A DNA stretch of 64,000 nt from assembly GCF_022369515.1 (NCBI RefSeq), contig NZ_CP059724.1:4278001-4342000 (forward strand), in the 5' to 3' direction. The position numbers were made by a program, and so were the translations under genes. Source of the stretch: Paenibacillus sp. 19GGS1-52. Its GTDB lineage: Bacteria; Bacillota; Bacilli; Paenibacillales; Paenibacillaceae. Positions within the stretch are counted from its first letter, which is position 1. Every line of letters begins with the position of its first letter. Under the pieces are notes generated by a model. The model was not told the DNA's origin. It did no database searches and saw only the letters and a program-made list of their open reading frames with translations. Below are positions 17,321 to 25,707 of the stretch, one piece after another.

Positions 17321-18310
17321 CTATTTCACGTATATCCGTGCGCGTTCTTCCCAATATTCTCCAGGCTGCAGACTGAACAATCCGATATCCTCTGCCGGAA
17401 GATCTACGTTTGGCGCGTTCACCAGGTTAATCTGCGGTTCAGGACAGAAGAAGCCCTCTGTTGCACCGTTGTTCCAGATCATCCACTGTTTGTAGGAGGT
17501 TCCCACATCATAGACAAGGGTTACACCCGCCTTGCTGTCGGTCAGTTCCATCCGGTTACGACCATTCTGAGGTACTGCAGTATAATGGTTGTCCATAGCT
17601 CCATAAAAAGGATTAACGCCTTCACCCTGCAACTGTAATTCTTCCGGCTGCAGCTCTTGGAAAGCTCCGGTAGGCAACATCCGATCATTCAGTTCCCAGC
17701 GTTCACCAATTGTACATTTCACGCGATAGTCCTGAGCAGTGCTCCCCGGTGCGAAAGGGGCGTTCACTGCCGTATGGAAAGCTAGCAAGCAAGGCATCAC
17801 GTCGTCTCCATCATTGTGCACCAGCAATTGTTGGGACAATCCACCTGCTCCAAGGCTATAACGCAGCTTAACTGTATATTTGTGTGGCAGAAAAGCGTAG
17901 GACGGATGATGCTCATCCACTTTAATGGATACGGTTACGAAGCTTTCGGTAAGGCCGCTGCCAAACTCTTCAACCTCCCAAGCCGCTGTATGTAAGAAAC
18001 CGTGCAGATGGTTGCCCGTTGCCACTTCATTTACCGGGAACTGATAGGTTTGTCCATTCCAAGGAAATTTGCCATCCTCATAACGGTTTGGAGGGAATAA
18101 TACAGGAATACCATGAATGCCCGGACTTGCTTTGAAGGCTTCCATCCCCTCTGCCTCAGGCTCGTGCAGGAAACGGTAACCGTTTTCGGTATCGCGGAAG
18201 CAAATCAGATTGCCGCCGATGCCTGGCAGTATCGCTGCCTCGTAGCGTCCGGCTTTTAGCCAGATCGCGGCTTCCCCTTCATATTGTCCTTTAAATGCTG
18301 TAATCGTCAT
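17321..18310 (-). CDS. Aldose 1-epimerase (mutarotase) family protein
   Basis: 329 residues of galactose-mutarotase-like beta-sandwich. Visible signatures are the N-terminal GGNLICFRDTENGYRFLHEP, HGIPVLFPPNRYEDGKF, the catalytic-type His in HLHGFLHTAAWEVEEFG, LLVHNDGDDVMPCLLAFHTA and the C-terminal FFCPEPQINLVNAPN with the probable catalytic Glu. The family interconverts alpha and beta anomers of aldoses. It lies between envelope and sugar genes and is probably transcribed on its own, since a terminator follows. Confidence 0.9.
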   Translation of the reverse strand: MTITAFKGQYEGEAAIWLKAGRYEAAILPGIGGNLICFRDTENGYRFLHEPEAEGMEAFKASPGIHGIPVLFPPNRYEDGKFPWNGQTYQFPVNEVATGNHLHGFLHTAAWEVEEFGSGLTESFVTVSIKVDEHHPSYAFLPHKYTVKLRYSLGAGGLSQQLLVHNDGDDVMPCLLAFHTAVNAPFAPGSTAQDYRVKCTIGERWELNDRMLPTGAFQELQPEELQLQGEGVNPFYGAMDNHYTAVPQNGRNRMELTDSKAGVTLVYDVGTSYKQWMIWNNGATEGFFCPEPQINLVNAPNVDLPAEDIGLFSLQPGEYWEERARIYVK

Positions 18311-18395
18311 AATATAGTCATTCTCCCTTCAACAACTCAAAATAACTCTCCACTTGATAGATTACCACATCTTCCCCAGTGGCAACATGGCATTT

Positions 18396-19109
18396 TTACA
18401 ACTGTTCCACTTCTACGCTCATTACATGCTCGATCTGCTTCACATCATAATAGATTTCCGTAGCATAATCCCGGTCAGGTGCAGACAGAACCATATCAAT
18501 CATTTGTCTTCCATCATCCAGATCTTTAATCTTCATCCGACGGATCGAACGGGCTGGGCCTCTAGATTTTCTGTTCTCAGTCGTTTTACGTTTCTCAATT
18601 TTCTGAATGACCTCAGTCAGCACAAAATTAGCCTCCATAATAATTTTGACCGAAACCTCATGCTTATTCAACACCTGAGGACCAATCGAGCGGATCAGAT
18701 GTGGCACCACATTCACCGCGAACATCAGCAGAATTACCGCATAAGCCGCTTCTACATAAAAGCCGGCGCCAATCGCTATCCCGATACCCGATGCTGTCCA
18801 GATCAGTGCGGCCGAGGTAAGACCGGAAATGGCATCTCCTCCTCTGCGCAGAATCACACCGGCACCCAGAAATCCGATTCCACTCACAATTTGTGCTGCC
18901 AGGCGCATAGGGTCCATATTAGGATGCTGCGAACCAAATTTATCATATGCATTTATCGAGACTATCGTCACGAGACAGCTTGCGATACTAATGACCATAC
19001 TGGTCCGAATACCCAGCGGTTTTTGTTTAATCTGCCGATCTATACCGATGAACAGTCCGAACAGCATGGCCAAAAGTAATTTCATTAAAGATTCTACATG
19101 TAAATCCAT
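18396..19109 (-). CDS. MgtC/SapB family membrane protein
   Basis: 237 residues. The N-terminal membrane domain has the family signatures FIGIDRQIKQKPLGIRTSMV and GIGFLGAGVILRRG, followed by two or three further helices. The C-terminal ~90 residues form a soluble ACT-like domain (VSVKIIMEANFVLTEVIQKI). Members are linked to Mg2+ homeostasis and ATP synthase modulation. The start at 19109 has AAGGAGG with ideal spacing, so the longer frame to 19130 is rejected. I saw no M-box in the upstream region. Confidence 0.9.
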   Translation of the reverse strand: MDLHVESLMKLLLAMLFGLFIGIDRQIKQKPLGIRTSMVISIASCLVTIVSINAYDKFGSQHPNMDPMRLAAQIVSGIGFLGAGVILRRGGDAISGLTSAALIWTASGIGIAIGAGFYVEAAYAVILLMFAVNVVPHLIRSIGPQVLNKHEVSVKIIMEANFVLTEVIQKIEKRKTTENRKSRGPARSIRRMKIKDLDDGRQMIDMVLSAPDRDYATEIYYDVKQIEHVMSVEVEQL

Positions 19110-19184
19110 TTTTTGGCCTCCTTTCCTCACAGATAATCAATTATAACGGAAAACTGTGGGAATGATTAGCTTATTTTTTCAAAG

Positions 19185-19292
19185 TCAGAGCGCAAACATT
19201 GAAATAAAACGGATTACTTCCTCATCGAATGCTTTCGCAGCCTGTTCGGCTGCGCCTAGCGATGTGGAAATAACCCGCTTCTTGTATAAAGA
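19185..19292 (-). other. Possible C-terminal gene remnant
   Basis: An open segment of 35 codons without a usable start codon encodes VISTSLGAAEQAAKAFDEEV followed by IRFISMFAL and a stop. It looks protein-like, lies between the SDR pseudogene and mgtC, and has no ribosome binding site. It also contains a 7-bp hairpin (CGCAGCC/GGCTGCG), so it may simply be a non-coding structure. I cannot name a parent gene. Confidence 0.25.
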
Positions 19293-19333
19293 TTATTATA
19301 TGCAAACTCTCCGTGGATTAGAAATAGACGAAG

Positions 19334-20099
19334 TCACCCATGCAGCAGCGACTCTGCACCGTCACAATAAATTTCGGTTCCAGTAATATGATCCGAATCC
19401 TCGGAAGCCAGGAACAAAGCCAGCTTCGCCACCTGATCGGGACGTCCCGGTCCTTCCTCCAGTGGTTGTCCCCCCTTTGGAAATTCAACAGGGATCTGGA
19501 CTTCCTTGAGATCCTCGGAAGGGTACGTATTATCATCGATGTTCGTTGTAATCGCGCCCGGACAGATCGCATTTACGCGAATTTTGTATTGAGCCAACTC
19601 CAAAGCCGCCATCTTCATAAAAGCAACCTGCCCCGCCTTGCTGGTACTGTAGGCAGAGAAGCCAATGTTTGAAAATACCCGATTCCCGTTAATGGAGCTG
19701 TTAATCAGAATACTGCCACCACTCGTTTTAAGATGCGGGATGGCATACTTCACGGTCGCAAAGGTCCCGCGCAGGTTGATGTGTATCGTCTGATCCCAGG
19801 CCTCGATATCCATGGTTTCAATCGGAGTCATGGCACCGTTAATACCTGCATTGGCAAAAACGATATCAAGTCTCCCCCATTGGGCAGCAGCCTGCTTTAC
19901 GGCTGCTTCTACCTGCTGCGGTTCAGCAATGTCACACGCAATGACGACGGCTTGCCCACCTTCCTGTTCCACCTGCTGCCTTACCTTCTCCGCATGCTCC
20001 ACAGTACGATCAAGCATAATTACCTTGGCACCATTTCTCGCGAATTCAAGTACCGTAGCCGACGATGGCAACCTTGTCCTTCAGCTTCTGATCCGCCAT
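19334..20099 (-). pseudogene. Short-chain dehydrogenase/reductase broken by a deletion in the NAD-binding motif
   Basis: The true start is the ATG at 20099 with AGGAGG upstream; it encodes MADQKLKDKVAIV and then runs into a stop as GYGT. The remainder of the SDR is open in another frame from ATVLEFARNGAKVIMLDRTV onward. At 20060/20061 the TGxxxGIG segment that must lie between VAIV and ATVLEF is missing, so a deletion of roughly 23-26 bases removed the Rossmann glycine motif and shifted the frame. The rest is normal: NAG motif (VFANAGING), catalytic Ser (LINSSING), YxxxK (YSTSKAG) and the C-terminal ITGTEIYCDGAESL. The downstream open frame can start only at an internal ATG without a ribosome binding site and would lack the cofactor loop, so it should be inactive. 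It is the last gene of the rhamnogalacturonan locus. Confidence 0.85.
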
Positions 20100-20188
20100 T
20101 TTGTAATATCCTCCTTCACGATATGCATGCTTTCCAGTTAAGTTCTTTCCTTAACCTTACCCTCGCATACGGAAAGATGAATCGCCTA

Positions 20189-21223
20189 TTAACCGTAGAG
20201 ATTACTCTTCGTCTGCAGCACCTGAGCCAGATAAGCCAGCGTCAGCCCTTGGCCCCAGCCTTGAATTCGTTTCTTTGGCACCTGCCGGTAGCCGTCAATA
20301 TCATTCATAACCGCGGTTCCTGCAGAGACATCGGTAACGGTGCCGTCTTCCTTGATCTTTGACAAGATCCCTTGAAGCGCAAGGTTAGAATATTTGTTAT
20401 ACAAACGTCCCTGCATCAACACTGCGGTGGCAATACCTGCGGAAGCAGACGTTTCCAGATAAGAGGATTCATCATCCAGCACGGTATGCCACAAGCCTTC
20501 AGGTGATTGCAGACGAACGATCGCAGCCAGTTGATCGCGAAGCGAGCCTTCAATAATCATGAAGGAAGGATGGGTAACTTCGACCAAACGCAGAGCTTTC
20601 GCCATGGTTAGCGCAGCCCAGGAATTCCCGCGTGCCCAGTACATCCCGGACATATTGTTCTGATTCACATGATCCCAGCCGTGATAATACAGGTTTGTGT
20701 CCGGATTCTGCAGAAATTGCTCATGACCGTGGTATTGGGCCAGCCCATCCTCGATATATTCGCGATTATTCAGCACATAGCCGATACGCAGCAAATAATA
20801 ACCAGCCATAAACATCGTATCCACCCACGCTTGCTGAGGAAATACATAACTAAGTGAGTTCACCGTATGCTGAAAAATCCCATGGGCAAACCGCTCAGCT
20901 TTACCGCGCAAGAATTCCGCCATTTCAATCGCTATATCCAAGTATTTCTGATCTCCAGTAGCTTCGTATAGAGTCAACAGACAATGTCCGATGGATACCC
21001 CGTTGACGGAAAGCTTCGGGAGTCCTTCGGCCAGATTCTCATCTACCCAAGTCTTCAGTGCGATGAGATACTCTTCCTTGCCTGTCGCTTCATAAGCTTC
21101 ACATACGCCGTAAAAAGCTACACCGCCCGGCCAATCCCAGGAAAAATCCATACGCAGAGTACGGTCTACCACACGATCAATCGTTTTTTGAATTTGTTCT
21201 TCATCAAAGGTAAAAGCTGGCAT
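20189..21223 (-). CDS. GH88/GH105 unsaturated rhamnogalacturonyl hydrolase (YesR/YteR-like)
   Basis: 344 residues, the length of GH105 enzymes, built as an (alpha/alpha)6 barrel. Key features are DFSWDWPGGVAFYGV at the N-terminus, the proposed catalytic Asp in QQAWVDTMFMAGYYLLR, MYWARGNSWAALTMAKAL, GLWHTVLDDESSYLETSASA and the C-terminal GWGQGLTLAYLAQ. No signal peptide is seen, so it is cytoplasmic. It removes the unsaturated galacturonyl residue from rhamnogalacturonan disaccharides made by a lyase. The order with the esterase and ABC transporter copies the B. subtilis yes cluster. Confidence 0.9.
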   Translation of the reverse strand: MPAFTFDEEQIQKTIDRVVDRTLRMDFSWDWPGGVAFYGVCEAYEATGKEEYLIALKTWVDENLAEGLPKLSVNGVSIGHCLLTLYEATGDQKYLDIAIEMAEFLRGKAERFAHGIFQHTVNSLSYVFPQQAWVDTMFMAGYYLLRIGYVLNNREYIEDGLAQYHGHEQFLQNPDTNLYYHGWDHVNQNNMSGMYWARGNSWAALTMAKALRLVEVTHPSFMIIEGSLRDQLAAIVRLQSPEGLWHTVLDDESSYLETSASAGIATAVLMQGRLYNKYSNLALQGILSKIKEDGTVTDVSAGTAVMNDIDGYRQVPKKRIQGWGQGLTLAYLAQVLQTKSNLYG

Positions 21224-21262
21224 GCTTCTTACACCTCTCTCTTAAAAATGAATACTACCGTG

Positions 21263-22375
21263 CTATTCTCCTTGCCGCAGATGGATCAACAGATCATGAA
21301 GTCTGGCTTCACGGATTCCTTCCACCACAAGCTCTGCCAGCAGACGTGCTCCTTTAATCTGAAAATGAGTATTATCCTGCACTCCAGCCGGGTGATTCAT
21401 ATATTCACCGGGATAGCTCCACATGAACAATTCCTTCGACTCTTCCGGACCATATTCTTCAAAAAGCTTGCGGCTCTTCTGCTCCAGATCAATCAGCGGC
21501 ACCTGCTCCGTTTCGGCCAATTCCTTCATAGCACTCAGATAATCCCTATGACTGTCCACAATTTGGCCTGCCGAATTGAACCGTCTCCGGTGTACCGGTG
21601 TTACAAGCACCGGATACGCCCCTGCACTTCTGGCCGCTGACAGCAGCAGCCGCAGGTGCTCTTGATAGGTAGAAAAGGGCTGGGTATGCCGAGCTTCATC
21701 GCCCTTGGAATCGTTATGTCCAAACTGGATAAACAGGTAATCCCGCGGCCTGATATCTGCCGCAATCGCCTTTAAATGTCCTTCCTCGATAAAGCTCTTC
21801 GAGCTGCATCCTGATAACGCCCGATTATCTACCGCCACGCCAGCTTTGAAGCTTAGCGGCAGCAGTTGCCCCCAGCCTGCATAAGGGTAACCGGACTCTC
21901 CTTGATCTGTCACCGTGGAATCACCTGCCAAATACAGAACTAGAGCTTCAGTATCAGGTTGAATCTCCAATGCATTTATCCGCGGCGCAGAGCCGGAGAA
22001 AGACAGCCGCAGCTGCCCATCCCTAATCCTCAGCGAGAAGGATTCCCGCAACCATTGTCCGGCCGGAATATTTAATGGGTCCAGCACGAACTTCCCGTTT
22101 CCGGCGCGGATAACCGTGCTGGTATCTGCAAGAACGTCACCCAGAAACAATGTTATCCGGTAAATTCCATCTGGCAAATCCACAAGAAATACGGCATGGT
22201 GCGGAATGCAGAAATCATTCCGTAAAGAATCATCTCCTCCTCTAAAGCGTCCGAATACGGACGAATCCGTTGTGAAGCCATACCCCTGCTCCAAGGTATA
22301 ACGCGTGTCCGGCTGTACTTTGGTATAGCCAGGCGTTGCAACCTCCAGACCAAAATCAAAAGAATAGGATTCCAA
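21263..22375 (-). CDS. Rhamnogalacturonan acetylesterase-like SGNH hydrolase (YesT-like)
   Basis: About 370 residues. The N-terminal ~135 residues form a galactose-binding/malectin-like beta domain (FDFGLEVATPGYTKVQPDT). An SGNH/GDSL esterase domain follows: block I nucleophile Ser in YLAGDSTVTDQG, the oxyanion Gly in NRALSGCSSKSF, block III Asn in IQFGHNDSKG, and the catalytic Asp/His in QDNTHFQIKGA. It should deacetylate rhamnogalacturonan oligosaccharides. No signal peptide, so the substrate is probably imported oligomer. The start is TTG with AAAGGTG nine bases upstream; a GTG four codons earlier is possible. Confidence 0.88.
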   Translation of the reverse strand: MESYSFDFGLEVATPGYTKVQPDTRYTLEQGYGFTTDSSVFGRFRGGDDSLRNDFCIPHHAVFLVDLPDGIYRITLFLGDVLADTSTVIRAGNGKFVLDPLNIPAGQWLRESFSLRIRDGQLRLSFSGSAPRINALEIQPDTEALVLYLAGDSTVTDQGESGYPYAGWGQLLPLSFKAGVAVDNRALSGCSSKSFIEEGHLKAIAADIRPRDYLFIQFGHNDSKGDEARHTQPFSTYQEHLRLLLSAARSAGAYPVLVTPVHRRRFNSAGQIVDSHRDYLSAMKELAETEQVPLIDLEQKSRKLFEEYGPEESKELFMWSYPGEYMNHPAGVQDNTHFQIKGARLLAELVVEGIREARLHDLLIHLRQGE

Positions 22376-22400
22376 ATTCAGCCGCACCTTTCTAAAGAAA

Positions 22401-23240
22401 TTAGCCTTTCAAGCCACTGGTGCTGATTCCATCAACAATTTGCTTTTGGAAGATAAAGAAAATAATCATAACAGGCATTAAGCTGAGCACGGACATAGCG
22501 AACATCGGGCCCCAATTAGATACAGATTCACTGTCCAGGAACATTTTCAGTCCCATAGAAACCGTGTATTTGGAAGGGGAGTTCAGATAGAGTACCGGTC
22601 CGAGCAGATCCTCCCAACGCCAGTAGAAGGAGAAGATTGCTGCTGTCGCCATAGATGGACGGATCAGCGGAAGAATGATTTTGAAATATAGCCGGAATTT
22701 GCCACAACCGTCGATCGTAGCTGCTTCATCCAGTTCCAATGGAATAGTCCGAATGAACTGCAGCATCAGAAAGGTAAAGAAAGGTACGCCGAAGAATTGG
22801 GGAATAACGATCGGTCGAATACTATCCAACCAGTTCAGCTTTGTATAAATAATGTATTGCGGTACTAGTACAACATCCGAAGGAAGCATTAACGTCATCA
22901 TCATCAGGCCGAACCATAATCCATGCCCTACGAACTTGTTACGGGCAAAACCGAAGGCCACCAGTGAAGAGGAAAAGACGGCTCCAAAAGAAGCTATTAT
23001 CACAATCACAAATGAATTCTTTATGAAGACTCCGAATGAGTATCCTGCGACACCTTCCCAGCCTTTGGCGTAATTTCCCCAATCCCATGGATGAGGGAAC
23101 AGCTGCTGAGCAGTAACCATTACTAGGCGGCTTTCTTTAAAGGAACTCATGATCATCCACAGAATCGGGTACAACATAACTATGGCGAGTCCTCCGATAA
23201 GAACATGGTACAGCGGCCATTTCATTTTTAATTTCGTCAT
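22401..23240 (-). CDS. Carbohydrate ABC transporter permease (MalG/YesQ-like)
   Basis: 279 residues with six predicted membrane helices. The EAA loop of the ATPase contact is visible as LDEAATIDGCGKFRLYFKII followed by LPLIRP. It is the second permease of a CUT1-type sugar importer and starts 3 bases after the stop of the other permease, whose 3' end supplies the GGAGGTG site. No ATPase gene is in the cluster; such importers in Bacilli usually share a MsmX-like ATPase. It probably imports rhamnogalacturonan oligosaccharides. Confidence 0.93.
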   Translation of the reverse strand: MTKLKMKWPLYHVLIGGLAIVMLYPILWMIMSSFKESRLVMVTAQQLFPHPWDWGNYAKGWEGVAGYSFGVFIKNSFVIVIIASFGAVFSSSLVAFGFARNKFVGHGLWFGLMMMTLMLPSDVVLVPQYIIYTKLNWLDSIRPIVIPQFFGVPFFTFLMLQFIRTIPLELDEAATIDGCGKFRLYFKIILPLIRPSMATAAIFSFYWRWEDLLGPVLYLNSPSKYTVSMGLKMFLDSESVSNWGPMFAMSVLSLMPVMIIFFIFQKQIVDGISTSGLKG

Positions 23241-23243
23241 GGA

Positions 23244-24197
23244 TTATTTTCCACCTCCCGATTCGTAGAAGACCCATGATTTCGATGTCTTGAATAAGAT
23301 ACCTGTCATAATACCGATCAACAACAGCATGACCCAGGCCATTGCCGAAGCATATCCCATGTTATTGAACATGAAAGCCTGACGGAATAAATAGAGAGAA
23401 TAGAGCATTGTCCCATCCATTGGACCGCCCTCACCCTTGGATATGATGTAGGCCGGCACAAAGGTCATAAAAGCGCTGATCGTCTGCATCACTAGGTTAA
23501 ACAGGATTACTGAACTAAGCAAAGGCAGAGTGATCTTGAAGAACTTCCGGAAAAAGCTGGCCCCATCAACACTGGCCGCCTCATACATTTCGCCGGGAAT
23601 ATTCTTTAAGCCTGCCAGAAATATCAGCATGGAGGAGCCGAACTGCCATACGGACAACGTGATCAGCATAAACAGCGAAGCGCTTGGGTCACCGAACCAG
23701 CTTACCGGTCCAAGACCGAAGAAACTGAACAATCCGTTAATAATCCCGGTATCACTAAAAATATTACGCCACATGATCGAAACTGCGACACTGCCGCCAA
23801 TAATGGAAGGCAGGTAATATACCGTGCGGTACGCACCAACCATCCGCGATTTCGTATTCAGAATCATCGCCACGAACAAGGCAAAGCCCAGTCTCAGTGG
23901 CACACCGATAAATACATAAAGAAAAGTTACCTTTAAGGAATGCAGATATTTGGGGTCATTCGTAAACATCTTGGTATAATTGTCCATCCCCACCCAGTGG
24001 GGCGGGGAGAACAGATTATACTTGGTGAAAGACAGATACAGCGATACAATCATTGGCACTAGTGTAAAGCAGAGAAAACCGATTACGAACGGACTAATAA
24101 AGGCATAGCCAGTCAGATTTTTTTTCAGCTTACTGGTTAGTGTGTTTTTCTTTTTATACATTATCGGACTCGTAGAAATAGGATTGCTAACAGCCAA
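23244..24197 (-). CDS. Carbohydrate ABC transporter permease (MalF/YesP-like)
   Basis: 317 residues, six membrane helices, EAA loop MYEAASVDGASFFRKFFKIT followed by LPLLS. It pairs with the permease at 22401 and the binding protein at 24253 as a CUT1-type importer. The likely start is TTG at 24197 with GAAGGAGATGGAGG upstream; an ATG 12 codons later has no ribosome binding site. The first ~35 residues are basic and cytoplasmic. Confidence 0.92.
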   Translation of the reverse strand: MAVSNPISTSPIMYKKKNTLTSKLKKNLTGYAFISPFVIGFLCFTLVPMIVSLYLSFTKYNLFSPPHWVGMDNYTKMFTNDPKYLHSLKVTFLYVFIGVPLRLGFALFVAMILNTKSRMVGAYRTVYYLPSIIGGSVAVSIMWRNIFSDTGIINGLFSFFGLGPVSWFGDPSASLFMLITLSVWQFGSSMLIFLAGLKNIPGEMYEAASVDGASFFRKFFKITLPLLSSVILFNLVMQTISAFMTFVPAYIISKGEGGPMDGTMLYSLYLFRQAFMFNNMGYASAMAWVMLLLIGIMTGILFKTSKSWVFYESGGGK

Positions 24198-24252
24198 GGT
24201 CCTCCATCTCCTTCTCTAATTTGCTTGAATCACAGTATGGCCAGCTGTTCTA

Positions 24253-25578
24253 TTACCGACTCTCGAGAATGGCATTTGCTTCTTTGCGGAACTGAACGGC
24301 AGCGGCATCCGGCTTAATCTGTCCGAAATTCATCTGCTCAGCAAGGTCAGTCAGCAGCGCCACTACTTCAGGGGATCCCACTGGTGGACTCATCGGTGAT
24401 GTTTTGGGTTCCATATCAGCTACGAACTGAAATACCTGCTTGCCGGAATCTGATAATTCAGTAGCCAATGATTCTTTGATTTTGCTGGAAATCGGTACGC
24501 CACGTTCGCCTTTGATCAACTTATTGGCTTCGACGTTGTTCGTCCAGAAGTCAACGAATTTGGCTGCTTCTTCTTTAGCCTTGGAGTTAGAAGTAATGGA
24601 CCAGTACATACTAGGCTGCATATATAGACCTTTTTCCATATCCGGGCCAGGCATTTGCGCCAGCGCCATTGGACGGTTAACAGCAATTTGCAAGGCTACG
24701 TACTGATTCGACCATTGCCACATGCCTACGCCGGTTGATTTCACGACATCTGTTTCTTCAATAACTCCCTTGTTCTGGCTCAGTTTATCCTGACTTGGAA
24801 CGGCTCCCGCTTCAATCAAACCAGATAACATTCCAAAAAAATCACTAAACAACGCATCATCTTCATACCCGAGTGCAGTTCCATCAGTGTTATACAATGA
24901 CATCCCTTTAGTCCGCAGATAGTAATTGAAGAACACATCTGCAGCCATCGAAGTATCCATATACAAGCCTGCTGCTTTTGCTTTCAAGGCAATTTCCTTG
25001 TATTGATCCCAAGTCCAGTTCTCCGGTATGGAATCTACCCCTGCCTTCTTCAACAGTTCTGGATCATATTGAAAACCAAGCACGTTTACGCCAAGCGGAA
25101 CGCCATACTGCTTGTCACCGATTTTACCAGTAGCCAGCACGTTCTCATTGACATCAGCAACCTGGATTTGTTTATTTAGATAAGGTGTCATATCTTCCAG
25201 TTGTCCATTAGATCCATATTGATTGATATAGGAAACATCCATTTGGACGATATCGGGAAGACGATTCGCAGCGGCCTGTGGAGCCAGCTTCTTCCAGTAA
25301 TCATCAAACGATGCATACTCAGGTTCAATAGTTACATTCGGGTTGGCCGCTTCATACATGTCAATAACTTGCTGTGTATAAGAATGTCTTGTGTCCCCGC
25401 CCCACCAAGCGATGCGTAATGTCACTGGTTCAGCCGCACTTGTGGCCGCCGGTGCATTACTTGCAGCAGCATTGGTTGCAGCGTCAGTTGGAGCAGCGTT
25501 GTTGTTATTCCCACCACCACAACCGGACAGCATGGATAAAAGTATTGGGATTGCCAATAAAGCAGATCTTTTTTTCAA
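24253..25578 (-). CDS. Extracellular sugar-binding lipoprotein (YesO-like)
   Basis: About 441 residues. The signal peptide ends in a lipobox (SMLSGC) followed by a Gly/Asn/Ala-rich linker. The rest is a cluster I solute-binding fold: RIAWWGGDTRHSYTQQVIDM, YEAANPNVTIEPEYASFDDY, RLPDIVQMDVSYINQY and FVDFWTNNVEANKLIKGERG. It delivers substrate to the two permeases downstream. The likely start is TTG at 25578 with AAGGGGAG eight bases upstream; another TTG two codons earlier is too close to that site. A perfect cre site lies about 50 bases upstream. It is paralogous to the binding protein at 61301. Confidence 0.92.
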   Translation of the reverse strand: MKKRSALLAIPILLSMLSGCGGGNNNNAAPTDAATNAAASNAPAATSAAEPVTLRIAWWGGDTRHSYTQQVIDMYEAANPNVTIEPEYASFDDYWKKLAPQAAANRLPDIVQMDVSYINQYGSNGQLEDMTPYLNKQIQVADVNENVLATGKIGDKQYGVPLGVNVLGFQYDPELLKKAGVDSIPENWTWDQYKEIALKAKAAGLYMDTSMAADVFFNYYLRTKGMSLYNTDGTALGYEDDALFSDFFGMLSGLIEAGAVPSQDKLSQNKGVIEETDVVKSTGVGMWQWSNQYVALQIAVNRPMALAQMPGPDMEKGLYMQPSMYWSITSNSKAKEEAAKFVDFWTNNVEANKLIKGERGVPISSKIKESLATELSDSGKQVFQFVADMEPKTSPMSPPVGSPEVVALLTDLAEQMNFGQIKPDAAAVQFRKEANAILESR

Positions 25579-25627
25579 TTTCAAATCTCCCCTTTTGGTG
25601 CAATTTTTAGAAAGGCTATTCTTTCAC

Positions 25628-25642
25628 TGTTAGCGCTTCCAT
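25628..25642 (-). promoter_or_regulatory. Catabolite-responsive element (cre) for CcpA
   Basis: Minus-strand ATGGAAGCGCTAACA fits the WTGNAANCGNWNNCW consensus at every position. It lies just downstream of a plausible promoter (TGACTG, 17 bases, TATACA) and upstream of the sugar-binding lipoprotein gene. CcpA binding there should block transcription of the importer/esterase/hydrolase operon when preferred sugars are present. Confidence 0.75.
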
Positions 25643-25707
25643 GTATAGAATCTTCTCAAATTATCAGTCATTGGTGAATACAAAAAACCGTTTTGTTTGT
25701 GCAATAA

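Noticed and set aside
18360..19160. M-box Mg2+ riboswitch for mgtC
   Set aside because: The gap upstream of the mgtC start shows no M-box core and mgtC has a plain AAGGAGG start region.
20669..21640. Plus-strand open frames opposite the GH105 and esterase genes
   Set aside because: They are shadows of well-supported minus-strand enzymes with intact catalytic motifs.
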